This document shows positions 1 to 10,960 of a stretch of 64,000 bases of DNA, one piece after another; the first letter of the stretch is position 1; each line of letters begins with the position of its first letter. The DNA is from Hymenopus coronatus (Eukaryota > Arthropoda > Insecta > Mantodea > Hymenopodidae), in assembly GCA_030762935.1 (NCBI GenBank), contig CM060900.1, positions 284,786,284 to 284,850,283 on the forward strand, read 5' to 3'. A program made the position numbers and the translations under genes. The notes beneath the pieces are model-generated. The model made no database searches and had not been told where the DNA came from. It saw only the letters and a list, made by a program, of their open reading frames with translations.

Positions 1-95
1 TTAGAGTGCTCTTTGGTCTTGGGGTCAAGTCGGATGGAAGGTTCAGTGGATTTGGGTTTAGGTTGTTGTCTAGGTTGTGATGGGACGCAGACAGC
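1..95 (-). pseudogene. Jockey-A ORF1 C-terminal-side fragment
   Basis: Read on the minus strand this matches the stretch at about 11,656-11,730, which belongs to a recognisable Jockey ORF1; both encode a His/Asn/Pro-rich linker ending near a Thr-Pro-Arg motif. Only this piece is in the window and it may continue to the left. It lies head to head with an ORF2 start fragment on the plus strand, so the original element has been rearranged. Confidence 0.5.
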
Positions 96-133
96 AGTAC
101 AGTACAAAACACCACAAGACATAATCACTAAAA

Positions 134-257
134 ATGGATACCCAGACACAGGACAGTAATAAAATACTCTTCTGGAACTGCAAGGGAGCGCACTCTAAAC
201 TACCTGCATTAAAGCACCACCTGCCAGTAAATTTTGTAGGACTAGTACTGCTAACTT
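134..257 (+). pseudogene. Start of Jockey-A ORF2 (endonuclease N-terminus)
   Basis: The plus strand encodes the opening of an APE-type LINE endonuclease, with the ILFWNC signature followed by SKLPALKHHL. The same sequence opens ORF2 of the minus-strand copy at 11,424. Similarity stops abruptly near 257, where a 3'-UTR-like piece in the opposite orientation begins. It is a fragment with no functional reading frame. Confidence 0.5.
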
Positions 258-430
258 GCTCCATTCTGGCTGCCAACTGTAATGGGGGCTGACCTGTCTG
301 AACATAGAAACAAGCTGTGCATAGCACTTGTCACTTGGGAATTTTCAGATTAAGTGACAGGTGTAGAGTGGAGACCACTCCAAGTCAATTGAGGCATAGA
401 TAGTTTTAAACTTGTGCACATTCACATGCA
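258..430 (-). mobile_element. Jockey-A 3'-UTR-like fragment
   Basis: The reverse complement matches about 24,490-24,690, which lies downstream of the ORF2 stop in the Jockey-A copy there. Shared landmarks are GGAGTGGTCTCCACTCT, GTGCTATGCACA and TGGCAGCCAGAAT. Here it is joined directly to the endonuclease-RT linker at about 430, so the RT region has been deleted between them. Confidence 0.5.
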
Positions 431-1459
431 TGGGGTTGTTAGGGTCCTCATTAGGTTGGCACACTTTTTCAAATGCGTCTGCGAAAACATTAGCTTCGTT
501 CTGAGACGTTTCGGCATATGTGTCAAAAGTATTGGGCAGCAGTAGGGGCGGGATTCTGAGCGACTCTTTGATGAGCCTCTTAGTGACCTGCCAAATTTGG
601 CTTGCATTTGATTGCATGCCCTCTATGGTTTGTTCCCATTGCTTGTGGAGTATTTCATTGATACAAGTTTTGACTTGACTGCTTAGGGTGACTTGATTCA
701 CTTTGTGTACAAGATGTTGTGTGCGTTGCCATCTTTTTTTTTTTTTTTTTTTTATTTAAAATACGGTACCGGAGTCTGATCAGGACTCCGGCACTGTATA
801 CCCTACTTTTATTTACCTTTTTTTTTAACCTTGTTTTTCTGTATTATTACTGGATTGCTGTTTTCTTACTGTTACAACACACACATAAACACAAACATAT
901 AACACCCATGCCCAAAGCGAGACTCGAATCCACGATCCCCAGCGCTACGAAGCACCAAAGCTGGACACCTTGGAGAGTGCGGCCATGGGGACCGGCCCAT
1001 CTTCGGCGTTCATGATCTCTCTCGCGCATTAGCTGTAAAACATCCGGCGGGTATACAATATTGCATCGCGGGGGGGGGGGAGGATTTTCAATGGGACAGT
1101 AGCAACTAACTGTGGCTGGCTTTATCGCTGTTTGTAGTTGTTCTGCCAAGTCGTCTATTGCTTCTGGGTTCTGCAAAGGTTCTCTGTTTTGTAGTTGTGT
1201 ATCTAGGGTGGCTCATCGTTCCCAGTTTGACATGTTGTAATCCCTTCTCATCGGTAGGAGAGCACTGGAGGTGGGGGGGTTTTATTTCAATTTGTACAGC
1301 ATAATGGTCAGAAGACAGGGAATCTACCACTTGTAGATTGCACCTAAACATGGTGTTTTTAAGTAGGGTAATGTCTAGCGTGTTCGGTCGCTGATGTCTG
1401 ACGGAATGTATGTTGGTTCTGCAGTATGTACTATAACTAGAGCATAGGTAATGAGCATG
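430..1459 (-). pseudogene. Jockey-A ORF2 fragment: endonuclease end and linker before RT
   Basis: Minus-strand LINE ORF2 remnant. From high to low coordinate it reads the end of the APE endonuclease (RPNTLDI, then the S-D-H motif near 1,300) and the linker before the reverse transcriptase (LMRERDHER, then EILHKQWEQ and PPLLLPNT near 540-690). It aligns segment by segment with the plus-strand copy at 18,690-19,430, including the same spacing. SINE1 interrupts it at 736-996. Several frameshifts and the absence of RT make it non-functional. The match ends near 1,459 at a shared GCATG, where a different LINE fragment begins on the other strand. Confidence 0.75.
736..996 (-). mobile_element. SINE1, copy 1 (tRNA-derived SINE)
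   Basis: Non-coding retroelement inserted in the Jockey-A linker. On the minus strand it has a tRNA-like head whose B-box region reads GGATTCGAGTCTCGC. A GGGCATGGGTGTTATATG segment and a body follow. The 3' end is a perfect 8-bp-stem hairpin (CCGGAGTC, 7-nt loop, GACTCCGG) followed by an A-rich tail, seen here as T20 at 734-753. The 7-bp duplication CCATCTT flanks it (729-735 and 997-1003). The uninterrupted Jockey-A copy at 19,150-19,200 shows the empty site. A second copy lies at 60,541-60,765. Confidence 0.78.
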
Positions 1460-1890
1460 CAGACTTTGCAACAAAGGAAGCCACAAGACTCCCAACACAT
1501 GAAGAGACACCTTTACCTCACAAAGATGTTGCACAATATGCATCCAGAAAACTTTACAACCTCTGGCAAACAACATGGGCACAATCACCTCCTAGCAAAC
1601 TACACAAAATTAAATATAATACAGAACATTATATCCACTGCAGAAACTGAGACGGAAAGACCAGGGTGTCATCACCAGGCTACGTATTGGACACCCAAAG
1701 TTAACCCATACCCATCTACTGAATAAAACAGCCCAACCTAAGTGCAACATTTGTCACACTACCATCACTGTACGCCACTTACTGTCAGAGTGTCCTCAGT
1801 ATCAACAGCAGCGAGCAGAATGCAATCTACCAGACATCCAATAAGCTCTCAACAATTCATCACACAGCAAAATATTTAAAACTAATAAAT
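1460..1890 (+). pseudogene. 3' end of a LINE ORF2 with CCHC knuckle, plus 3' UTR
   Basis: The plus strand carries, across frameshifts, the typical C-terminus of RNase H-bearing LINE proteins: LRIGHPKLTHTHLL near 1,685-1,725, then C-x2-C with H and C spaced as in TVRHLLSECPQY near 1,745-1,800. An AT-rich 3' UTR follows. This C-terminus differs from that of Jockey-A (which ends as at 24,201), so it is probably a separate LINE rather than the other half of the neighbouring copy. Confidence 0.6.
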
Positions 1891-2919
1891 ATGTACAATG
1901 AAACATAATATTATTTATGAAATTTTATTTACCAATGTCAATAGTTTGTAAACAGTACCATTAAAACATGTCGCGATATGACTACTTAATAAGTTAAAGT
2001 GACATAAAATAAATAAATTAAAAAAAAGTCCCACTTTGAATTCCTTGAATTAAGTTTTGAAATAAACTCTGGAAGAGTTTCCTTTGTTCCACTGTATACA
2101 AAGCAACTGTGTACTAACTGATTATTGCTACTGTAAAGTTTTACTACAGTATTTTCAAACATAAATAGCAAATTATTGTGGAGTTGAAAATATCATGGTG
2201 GAAAAATAAATCATATTCCCGGACATATTAAGCCTGGGTCCTGACTCGGGACAAATTTCTGAACACCCGGGCTGTCCGGAGTAATCCCGGACGGGTGTGA
2301 GACAGTACATATCTTGTTCTGGAGCTAAAGAGTTATTCAGAAGGGAAAAATAAATAATGGCTAATAATATAAATTATACCAAGAAGGGAAATATAAATGT
2401 ACATTGAAAATGCGAAGAAAGATTTCAAACACGTTTAAGTAGCCAATTTGCCACGAGCTGGTAGCACCGTGTACCTTTAGAGGGTAGGACATTGAACCCA
2501 AGGGGATGAGAGGACACCGCCCGAGGGGAACATAACGGGAAAAGAGATGCTACCGCTGCTCAAGGGGACACTTCTTAACGCACTTGGTGTGGAGTATTGG
2601 CAGAACCAAGATGCGACATTTGGGTGCGTGGTGTAGCCCTTAGTTGTGACGGAAACAATTAATTTTAATACAGACCAGAGTACGGGCGAAATCACTGCAT
2701 CAAAATTAATGAGTGATAATAGTCGCGGTCGGATAAAGTGTAGTTTCACAGTAGGAAATTTAGGAGAAATGCGTGTGTGTTCGACGGCGGAAAAAGGCCG
2801 AGCTAACTGAATAAAGCACTTGTGTTGTACCACATCCTGAAAGAGTTTCCATGCTAGTAAAAATCCTGAGCTAGGGCACCCTCATTTCCACACCATTCCT
2901 AAAACCCAAAAGCCTGAAC
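1891..2919. other. Unassigned AT-rich stretch with a CCGG-rich patch
   Basis: No convincing gene. At about 2,217-2,300 there is a GC-rich patch with repeated TCCCGGAC-type words in both orientations, suggestive of a small inverted-repeat element. Open frames elsewhere have no recognisable motif. Confidence 0.4.
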
Positions 2920-2931
2920 TTCGAGAAACGA
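2920..2931. repeat. 12-bp target-site duplication of I-type LINE copy 1
   Basis: TTCGAGAAACGA occurs here and again at 8,462-8,473 directly after the ATC-repeat tail of the LINE. It is an exact 12-bp direct repeat bracketing the element and fixes both ends. Confidence 0.85.
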
Positions 2932-3391
2932 CCCACCAGGGGCCTCCTAAGGTAGGTACGGGTTAGACGCACCCGGGGGCCTGAGCCATTTTTGACTCCC
3001 TCTGTGGGCAACCTCAGAGTGGTGAGGGATCAGTAGGTTAAAATGCCCACCCACGTGTAGGCCGTGCGTTGAGACGCGTGTCGGTGGAAAGGAATATCCT
3101 GGTTGGTTGAGAGTTATGTACCTGAGCCTGGACTTCTGTTTTTTCAGTAACTGGGGAGGGTGCGGAACCTAATACACCACTTTGGTTTCTGCTTTGCCTA
3201 AACGGGAGGCTAGAGACTAACCCACCCCTAGTCAATCGGCCAGGACTAGGTATCATACCGAACTCCAGGGTGAGTGGGACGGCGAGCCTGCTATATCCCC
3301 TGTGTAGCACTGCCACCCCAGTGGTATGACCCCTTGTTGGGCTCCGTGGTGGGTGGGGAGAACTGGAGGATGAATATTAACCATATCTTTC

Positions 3392-4796
3392 ATGGCAAAA
3401 ACCAAACCGAAACATAATTTAGTGTGGGAAAGGAAGTAGCTGAGTCTGAAGGTCCTCTCTACTTAGTTGTAATAAGAACAGAGGAAGGTAAAACCTTTAC
3501 GTCCGTCAGCCCTTTCGCTATCCAAAAGGGTCTCCACAAAATTGCTGGTCCGGTTAAATCGTGTGTTAGAGCCCGAAATGGAACACTTGGTTGAGGCAAT
3601 TTCAGCCTCCCGGGCAGGAAAAATACTTAAGGCGAAACTGGTAGGCAGTTATCCGGTTAAGGTCGAAAAGCACAAGACCTTGAACTCCTCGCGTGACGTT
3701 ATCACCACCCGCGCATTGAAATGTTTGTCCAATGAGGAGCTTCAAAAGGATCTGGCAGAACAAGGCGTAACATCCGTTTATAGGGTTCAGCGGAAAGTTA
3801 ACGGTGATTTCGTGCCTACCCGTACCCTGCTCCTTACCTTTGATCGGGTAGATCTCCCTCAAAGGAATAAGGTAGGGTACGAAGCCATCAAGGTTAGGCC
3901 CTATATTCCCAACCCCTTACGATGTTAGAAGTGTCAGCGGTTTGGGCATACAAGCGAATTCTGGTCGGTCTACGTGTACAATATGTGGTGACGCATCCCA
4001 CGATGGGGATTGCGCAACTCATCCATCTTGTGAACTGCAGCGGGGAACATCCATCTAGTTCCCGAGCCTGCCCCCGTTTTGCTGAGGAGAGAGCCATCCA
4101 GGAGATTCGGGTGAAAGAGAAGATGTCCTTCTCCGAAGCCCGTAAACTCCTGCGTATCCGTCAACCCTCTGTCCCGCAGTTCTTACAACTCTGTTACAGC
4201 TAAACCGGTACCGAAGCGGGAAATCGCCACACACCGGCGATATCAACGGGGTTACAATTGCGGAAAAGATCATCGTTGCCACACCACTACCGTAGAGCTC
4301 AACATCCACTTACACGTCGGCATCACCATCCGCCAAATCCGCCACTGTAAGACATATTCGTGAACAATTGTCACCCCAACCGTCGACCTCCGGCAATAAG
4401 ACCGGCAAAGAATTTCAAGGAAAGTTATGTTAGGGCTGACTTCCTTAAAGAGCGTGATATATCTGCACCCAAAACACCCAAGGTAGTAAAAGTCCCCGTT
4501 ATTCTCCACATAGATCCTCTTCTGAGGAATCTTCTGGGAGGAGCTCTGATCGGCGACCTCCATCTTCGCCGGTCAGTACCCAAAATTGTTTCGAGGTTCT
4601 CGAACCGAAATTTTCTATTGGTAAGTGGTCCTATCATGTGGAGGAATTGGAACAGGAGGATTCTGCCCTCACTGCCAGAGGGACAGAGCGTATGCGGCAG
4701 GATCGTGCTCCTGGAAAGAGTGTTAGTCCAACGGCTAAAAGGAATAAATTAAAACGACCAGCACCGGCCAGTATGCAGAAACGCCTTTCTATTTAG
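3392..4796 (+). pseudogene. ORF1 of I-type LINE copy 1 (gag-like, CCHC)
   Basis: ORF1 proteins of I-type LINEs bind element RNA. The probable start is the ATG at 3,392 (MAKTKPKHNLVW); the frame stops after 15 codons and shifts. The best segment, 3,570-3,928, encodes the conserved ILKAKLVGSYPVKVEKHKTL and EELQKDLAEQGVTSVYRV stretches, ending at the first zinc knuckle. CCHC-like residues (CQRFGHT, then CTICGDASHDGDC across a shift) follow at 3,930-4,020. A low-complexity Pro/Arg tail ends at a TAG at 4,794-4,796, 22 nt before the ORF2 ATG. At least three frame lesions. Confidence 0.75.
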
Positions 4797-4818
4797 AACA
4801 TATCGCATCCTAGAGACC

Positions 4819-7800
4819 ATGGCTATCCTACGGTGGAACATACGCGGCATTCGACCACATCGAGCGGAGCTTGAACTGTTGCTCAACGCGCACCAACCTT
4901 TAGTCGTCTGCCTCCAAGAGACCAAGATCCGTCCACAAGATAATGTGAGCTTCAGGCACTACTCTTCTATACAGTGTCATTTATCACAAGAAGAGGGTGT
5001 TCCAGCACATGGGGGGGGGGCACTATGTTGTTCATCAGGGACGATATTTTTGCTGCTTCCGTCTCACAGTCGGATATTCAGTCAGTGGCTGTAAGGATTA
5101 CGCTGCCCTCTGCCAGAATTACCGCTTCTAACATCTATCTGCCTCCTTCTAATGACCTCTCGCGCACCGAGTTAGAAGACTTCATCTCCCAGTTACCAAC
5201 ACCCTTTCTGTTGGTGGGGGACGTGAATGCCCACCACCCACTTTGGGGCTCCTCTCAGGCTTGTGCGAGAGGTAAGTTAATCGCTGACTTTTCGGACCGC
5301 AATAAGCTAGCTCTCCTGAACACCAGAGAGGCTACATTTTTATCTGACGCGTTTCACAGTTTTTCCCACCTCGATAGAGCCTGTTGTTTTCCCCAGCTAG
5401 CAGTCAGCTTTCGCTGGAATATCATCTCTGATTTACATTGTAGTGACCACTTTACCATTCTTATAAGTCTCTTAGCACAACACGTATGTTCCACATGTAT
5501 GCCTAGATGGCGTTTAGATCGAGCGAACTGGGACCTTTTTTTCCCGTTTGGCCATTTCTACCTACAACGAGCACGACTCCGTAAATTTTTTGGTTGCACA
5601 CCTCACAGCTACAATACTTGCTGCTGTTGAGCAGTCTATCCCGCATTCGATGGGCTCACCCCTTCGATTTCCGGTTCCTTAGTGGACCGATGATTGCCGG
5701 AATGCCATTCGTGCTCGTCGGCGTGCTCTCAGGGTTTCCCAGCGTCGCCCTACAATGGAGAACCTGATACATTATAAGAAGATGCGTGCTAAATCTCGGC
5801 AGGTTATGAAGGATAGCAAAAACCAATCGTGGAGCAACTTTGTAGCTTCCTTTAATCGCAATAAACCTTCCTCCGTTATATGGGAAAAGTTAAGGCGTGT
5901 GGCCGGAAAATCGACCCATTTATCTGTCGCCGGTCTCAAAACACCTGCTGGAGCTGTTGTTAATAGATTGGACGTGGCGAACGCTTTAGGCAGTGCTTTC
6001 GCTCAGGTGTCTGGCTCAGAAAATTACTCCCTTGAGTTCCTTAAAGTTAAGACTCAGGTGGAATCTCAGAGATTCTCTTTCCGGTCTGGAAACCTTGAAG
6101 ATGATAATCGCCTTTTCACCATGGCGGAGCTAGACACTGCAATTTCCTCTTCGCGACACTGCACCAGGACCAGATGGCATCCACGTCCAAATGTTGCAAC
6201 AACTCTCTCCTGATGGCAAGGCTTTCCCACTCGAGGTCTATAACCGTGTCTGGGTTGACGCCACTTTTCCAAAAAAAAGTGGCGGGATGCCACCGTCATA
6301 CCTCTTCTTAAACCTGGAAAGGACCGACATCTTCCTTCCAGCTACCGCCCTATTTCCCTCACCAGTTGCGTTTTCAAGGTGATGGAACACATGATCAATG
6401 GACGGTTGGTGTGGTGGCTAGAATAGCACAATTTATTAACACCCAGTGCATTTTTCGAAGACGTTGTTCAGCGGTTGACCACCTTGTTTCGCTATCGACG
6501 CAGATCATGGATGGCTTTCTGAAGAACTGTCAAACAGTCGGAATAGTTTTTTACCTTGAAAAAGTCCACGACATGTGTTGGCGAGCAGGTATACTACGTT
6601 CACTTCAAAGTTGGAATATACGTGTGCATTTACCCTTTTTCGTTCAGTAATTTATGAGCGACCGGGTTTTCCGAGTAAGGGTCGGATCGGGTTATTCTCA
6701 TTCTTTTATTCAAGAGAACGGAGTTCCGCAGGGGTCTGTACTAAGCGTGACGCTGTTTGCTATAGCGATTAATTCCATACCGCAATGTGTCCCCACAGGG
6801 GTCTCGTCCTGCTTATTCGTAGACGACTTTGCCATCTTTTGTACCTCACAGCGTACGCCTTTTTTGGAACGCCGTCTCCAGCAGTGTTTGGACAACCTTA
6901 CTGTTTGAAATTCGGAAAACGGCTTTCGTTTCTCAACTGAGAAGACAGTATGCGTTAACTGGCGCCGTAGGTGGTGAATAGCACCTTCTCTTCGCCTCGG
7001 GCCAGATTTACTCCCTTTCCCTCAGGCGAGATTCCTGGGGTTGATATTCGATCCGAAACTATGTTGGTCATCTCATATGGCGCAGCTGAAAGCGCGGTGT
7101 GACCGTTCTCTTAATATTTTACGGGTACTCAGTGGCAAATCTTGGGGAGCGGATCGGGCAGTGATGCTCCGTCTTTATCGGGCGCTGATCCGTTTCAAGT
7201 TAGAATATGGCTGCTTTGTGTATTCTTCTGCACGACCATCTGTGCTAAGAAGATTAGATACACTCCATAATCAAGGCCTCCGTGTGGCTGTTGGAGCATT
7301 TCCAACCAGTCCAATAGTGAGCCTCTTCGCTGAATCTGCAGAACCGCCTTTGCACTGCGGGCGTGATATCCTTTTAGCAAATTATGGTTGTGGAATACAG
7401 AGCATGCCTACGCATCCATCCTTTTATCCCTTTTTTAATACTGTGCTGGATATTCGCTATAGGCACCTCTTTCATAGCCCAAGGCCTGCGGGTTTTCATT
7501 TTCGCGAACTGTTTCGGAAACACGGTCATGAAATGCCTGCTATGTTTCCCAAGGGTGAGAGGGCTCACCCACTGTGGTTCTGTGCTACATCCCACATTGA
7601 CCTCGGGATGGCGGTCTATGGGAAATCTGCTACGCCTGAGTCCAGTATCCGTATCCCTTTTTAGAATTTTTATCAAAATACAGTGGCCGTGTTTGTATAT
7701 ATACCGGCACGCTTCCATTGTCAATATGGAGTGCGCATGGGTTCCTGGACACGTTGGCCTGCCGAGAGATGAACTGGCGGATTTGGCGATAAAGTCGGCA

Positions 7801-8196
7801 ATTGCGGGGCGCAATCTGACTGTAACTCGTGCCACAGCGGAAGATTTTACAAAAGTCCTGCGCAGAGAGATTTTATCTGGCTGGTACGCTGAGTGGTCAG
7901 CTCTCCGTCGGAATAAGCTTCGGGAAGTTAAAGACCTCCCTAACAACTGGGCTACCTCCTCACGTTTATCTCGTCGTGATGAGGTTAGTTTGGCTCGTTT
8001 GCGCATTGACCACTGTAATTTTACTCATTCGCATTTATTTCGGAAGGAATCTCCACCTGTCTGTTCACTGTGCAGCGAAGTGCTTTCTGTCCGTCATGTC
8101 TTTGTGGAGTGTGCTCGTCTAGAACCACTGCGAGCCACTCTGCAGCTGCCGGCCAGGATTTCGGAGGTCCGGTTAATAAGGTTTGTAAATGTTTAG
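4819..8196 (+). pseudogene. ORF2 of I-type LINE copy 1: endonuclease, RT, RNase H remnant, CCHC
   Basis: This encoded the enzyme that nicks the target and reverse-transcribes the element. The ATG at 4,819 opens the APE endonuclease (LRWNIRGIRPHRAELELLL, QETK, then LVGDVNAHHPLWG near 5,205-5,250 and a CSDHF motif near 5,445). RT follows: FRVRVGS and NGVPQGSVLS near 6,670-6,750, and the catalytic FVDD at 6,816-6,827. The thumb is well kept at 7,041-7,640. RNase H is truncated internally: it goes from the start of the domain (near 7,700) straight to WVPGHVGLPRDELADLA, losing the region with two catalytic acidic residues. The C-terminal CCHC (CSLC...H...C) is at about 8,065-8,115. Frameshifts near 5,030, 5,500, 6,200, 6,650 and 6,905. 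Confidence 0.85.
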
Positions 8197-8423
8197 CCCA
8201 AGTGACATTTGCCCTCAGAATCTGTTTTTATTTTGCTTTTTAGATTTTGACGGCAGACAATGAGGGACATGTAAGGCTTTTACACATTTTAGTACCTTTG
8301 CCACTTTGGTTCCTTTCGGGCCTTTATCGATTTCTTTTAAAGGCTGCTTTTTATTTCTGGTTTTAGCCGCTATTTTATTTTTGAGGGCGCTAATAACCTT
8401 TGTAGTTAAACGCCCTTAAACCC

Positions 8424-8424
<1 letters not shown>

Positions 8425-8461
<37 letters not shown>
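8425..8461 (+). repeat. (ATC)n tail of I-type LINE copy 1
   Basis: About twelve ATC units immediately follow the conserved 3' motif of the element and directly precede the second target-site duplication. This is the terminal simple repeat typical of I-type LINEs. Confidence 0.85.
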
Positions 8462-8462
<1 letters not shown>

Positions 8463-8473
8463 TCGAGAAACGA

Positions 8474-10606
8474 ACCCGTAACCACGTTACCGCCACGAGT
8501 GGTAACCCTAGTATAAATGCAATAGTATGTTTACCATGGTTTTTAACCTATAACATGGTTTATCTTAATAATTTTGTTAATGTTTGATACAATAATGCTT
8601 AATTTTTATTTTTCTTACCTACTTCAATCTCCCAGTGTCTGTAGCTCAAATAACAATGCGATTTGGTTTGTGAGCTTTGTAAACTTTCTGTATTATGTAC
8701 GGTGCTTGAGTTTGATTTGCCTATATAAGTTGCACTATACGTAACTTTAACGGAAAAAAATGTTCAATTGATTATAAAAATCGAATAAACACGGATAAAT
8801 AAGGTTCTACAGAATGGGGCACAAAAACCAGACTGCAAGTAATAGACTGCTCACTGTCGCCCGTCAGTTGTCTATTGTTGTGAAGCTGTTTCGACTAGGT
8901 TTTGTAAATATAGCCCTTTGAATTAGCTTATTTGTTATTTCTTTATTATGTAATTATTACAAGTTTACCAATTTGTTGTATATGCTTGTGGCGGGCAAAA
9001 ATTAGCGCGTAGTTGGCTGGTGAGCAGTTTGTACGCGGGGCCGGTTTTCATGCGCTACTCATGCGGAAAAACTATAAAATTCTTTTTAAATAAAATAATT
9101 TAGGAATACAAAGCAGCTCTGGAATTCTTAGTAGAAACTTTACCCTTACTTTTAAAGTATACATCCCAATGTCGCTAGGATGGATAAAATGAGATATGTT
9201 TTGATTGGGAATGAACATAAGACGCCGAAGCTTTACTACCCAAAAACTCGGCAATGCATTGTTTGTCTGATACTGGATTGGTCACTTTTAACAACCATTG
9301 TCACTTTCTGAAGTTGGTCCAGTCGCTTTCCCTTTAAAAAAGGAATAAATAATGCTGATGCCGGTGTAAGCCTACCATTTTTCCCCATTTAAAATACGGG
9401 ACGCCTGAAAAGGTTATGATTAACTGATCAAATCTTTCTAAATGTGGCACTAACATAACATTAGTACGAAGGAACCATGATATTAAATAAATACACTTTA
9501 CAATATTAGAGTTTCCACCATGTGCAATCGAAAATGCCGATTGCAAATTTTACAGTGAACTCTATAATTAAGCTTTGTCTCTTCGAAGAAAGGATATCTA
9601 TGCTATAAATTGGATACACAGGTGCATTTCCGTTTAAGCATAATAGCTTAAGTTCTCGCAAATATCAAAGCACATCAACTGTCAACACTATACTGGAAAA
9701 AGTTCGTCTGTCTTCATTGTTCACAAAACGCGCTGAACAATAACAACAATAAGTGAGATAAGTGCCGACTCAGCATTTCTCACAAGAGAAGGTTTTAATT
9801 TAGGAAGGCAGAGTCAAGAAACTACGGGACCTATTCGCGTTCCAACAAAAATTTGGGACATTCAGTAGAAAAAGGGACTCCCGTTTTATGGGACGAATGG
9901 CAGGCTTATACCGTTATCGTCAGCTTTACGCTTTTTTTTTCCATGTTAATTAAATTGAATAATGAACAAACAAAAGTTAAATTAATTAGCGTAATGGATC
10001 AACAAACCAGAGGAAAAGAGCAAACGTATTATATCACTATCATAATTATACCATGATACACATTATACTAACGCTATACGTAGGTAGCGCTGAACCAAAG
10101 GCAGAGCGGTTGGAGGTAGTTGTAGGAATGGACGCCGTGCCGGCAGTCCCTGGTTGGAAAACGACCAACTTGCACAAGAACTACAAATAATCTTCTTTTA
10201 TAATCTTGTTTATAGTAAGATGAATATATTCCTTTATTTCTGTGATGTAGCAGAAAGCTGTTTATGACGGAGAATTTCAATGAATGTGTCACTTTTAAGT
10301 TAAAAAAATGCAAGAACTTGTACGTAGGTTTTTTTGTTTTTTTGTTTTTGTTTTTGTGAGGGCTTCTGGGGGGGGGTCCGGTTCCGTTCGTCCCCCTGCA
10401 TATACGCCCCTGGAAGCGTATACATACCTACCAAAGTGTTGAAAACAAACCAACGCCAGGGAAAAAGATTTTGCTCTACTCAAATAAATGTGCTTAGATT
10501 AGAGCGGATAACAGAATTACTGCTTCAAATAATATTTACATACTAATTTATAACAAAACTATAGATTATCTGCATTCTGACTCTGCGAGTTTCCGCACAT
10601 TACACG
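8474..10606. other. Unassigned 2.1-kb stretch
   Basis: AT-rich DNA without a frame longer than about 80 codons showing any motif, and without repeats I could match elsewhere in the window. A T/G-rich simple tract at about 10,327-10,358 is followed by a G9 run near 10,370. Nothing further can be supported. Confidence 0.4.
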
Positions 10607-10955
10607 GCAGTCTTGATATTAACGAGACTCGCGAGTCTTGCGAGTAAACGAGAATCTCTCAATCTCAACTCTCTTCCTGCCAGCCATACGATCAGCTGCA
10701 TCTTATGACTGAGAGAGGCACGGTTAGCGGTAGCGAGAAACGAGCGAGACTGAAAGCTGTTTTGACCGGCTCTAACCGCAGTCTTGCTATTGACGAGACT
10801 CGTGAGTCTTGCGAGTAAACGAGAATCTCGTAATCTCGTTAGTCAACTCTCTTCCTGCCAGCCATACGCTCAGCTCCTCGACTGGCTGCGAGAGGCGCAG
10901 TTTACGGCAGTGAGAAACGAGCGAGACTGAAAGCTGTTTTGACCGGCTCTAGCTG
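10607..10955. repeat. Tandem duplication, period about 171-177 bp
   Basis: Two units start with GCAGTCTTG[A/C]TATT at 10,607 and 10,778 and end with TTTTGACCGGCTCTA near 10,774 and 10,951. They differ by small indels. Each has a GAGACTCG[C/T]GAGTCTTGCGAG core that is rich in imperfect palindromes and several CGAG words. The second unit abuts the truncated end of the Jockey-A copy at about 10,960. Confidence 0.85.
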
Positions 10956-10960
10956 TAACA

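Larger units (their letters stand above)
2932..8461 (+). mobile_element. I-type non-LTR retrotransposon, copy 1 (near full length)
   Basis: About 5.53 kb between two exact 12-bp duplications. It has a 5' UTR of about 460 bp, ORF1 (RRM-like/CCHC type) and ORF2 (APE endonuclease, RT, RNase H remnant, C-terminal CCHC). The 3' end has GGCGCTAATAACCTT followed by AAACGCCCTTAAACCC and an (ATC)n tail. The GGCGC...GCGCC-like ends of that motif and the trinucleotide tail recur in copy 2 (32,705-32,755). RNase H and the trinucleotide tail place it in the I superfamily (I/Nimb-like). Both ORFs are broken, so it is inactive, but the RT catalytic FVDD is kept. Confidence 0.85.

Noticed and set aside
1400..1520. 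Twin-priming (5' inversion) junction of one Jockey-A copy near 1,460
   Set aside because: The plus-strand piece after 1,460 has an RNase H/CCHC-type C-terminus unlike the Jockey-A C-terminus at 24,201, so two different LINEs are more likely.
8474..10606. Several 60-80-codon frames as host genes
   Set aside because: No motif, no splice-supported structure and frame lengths expected by chance in AT-rich DNA.
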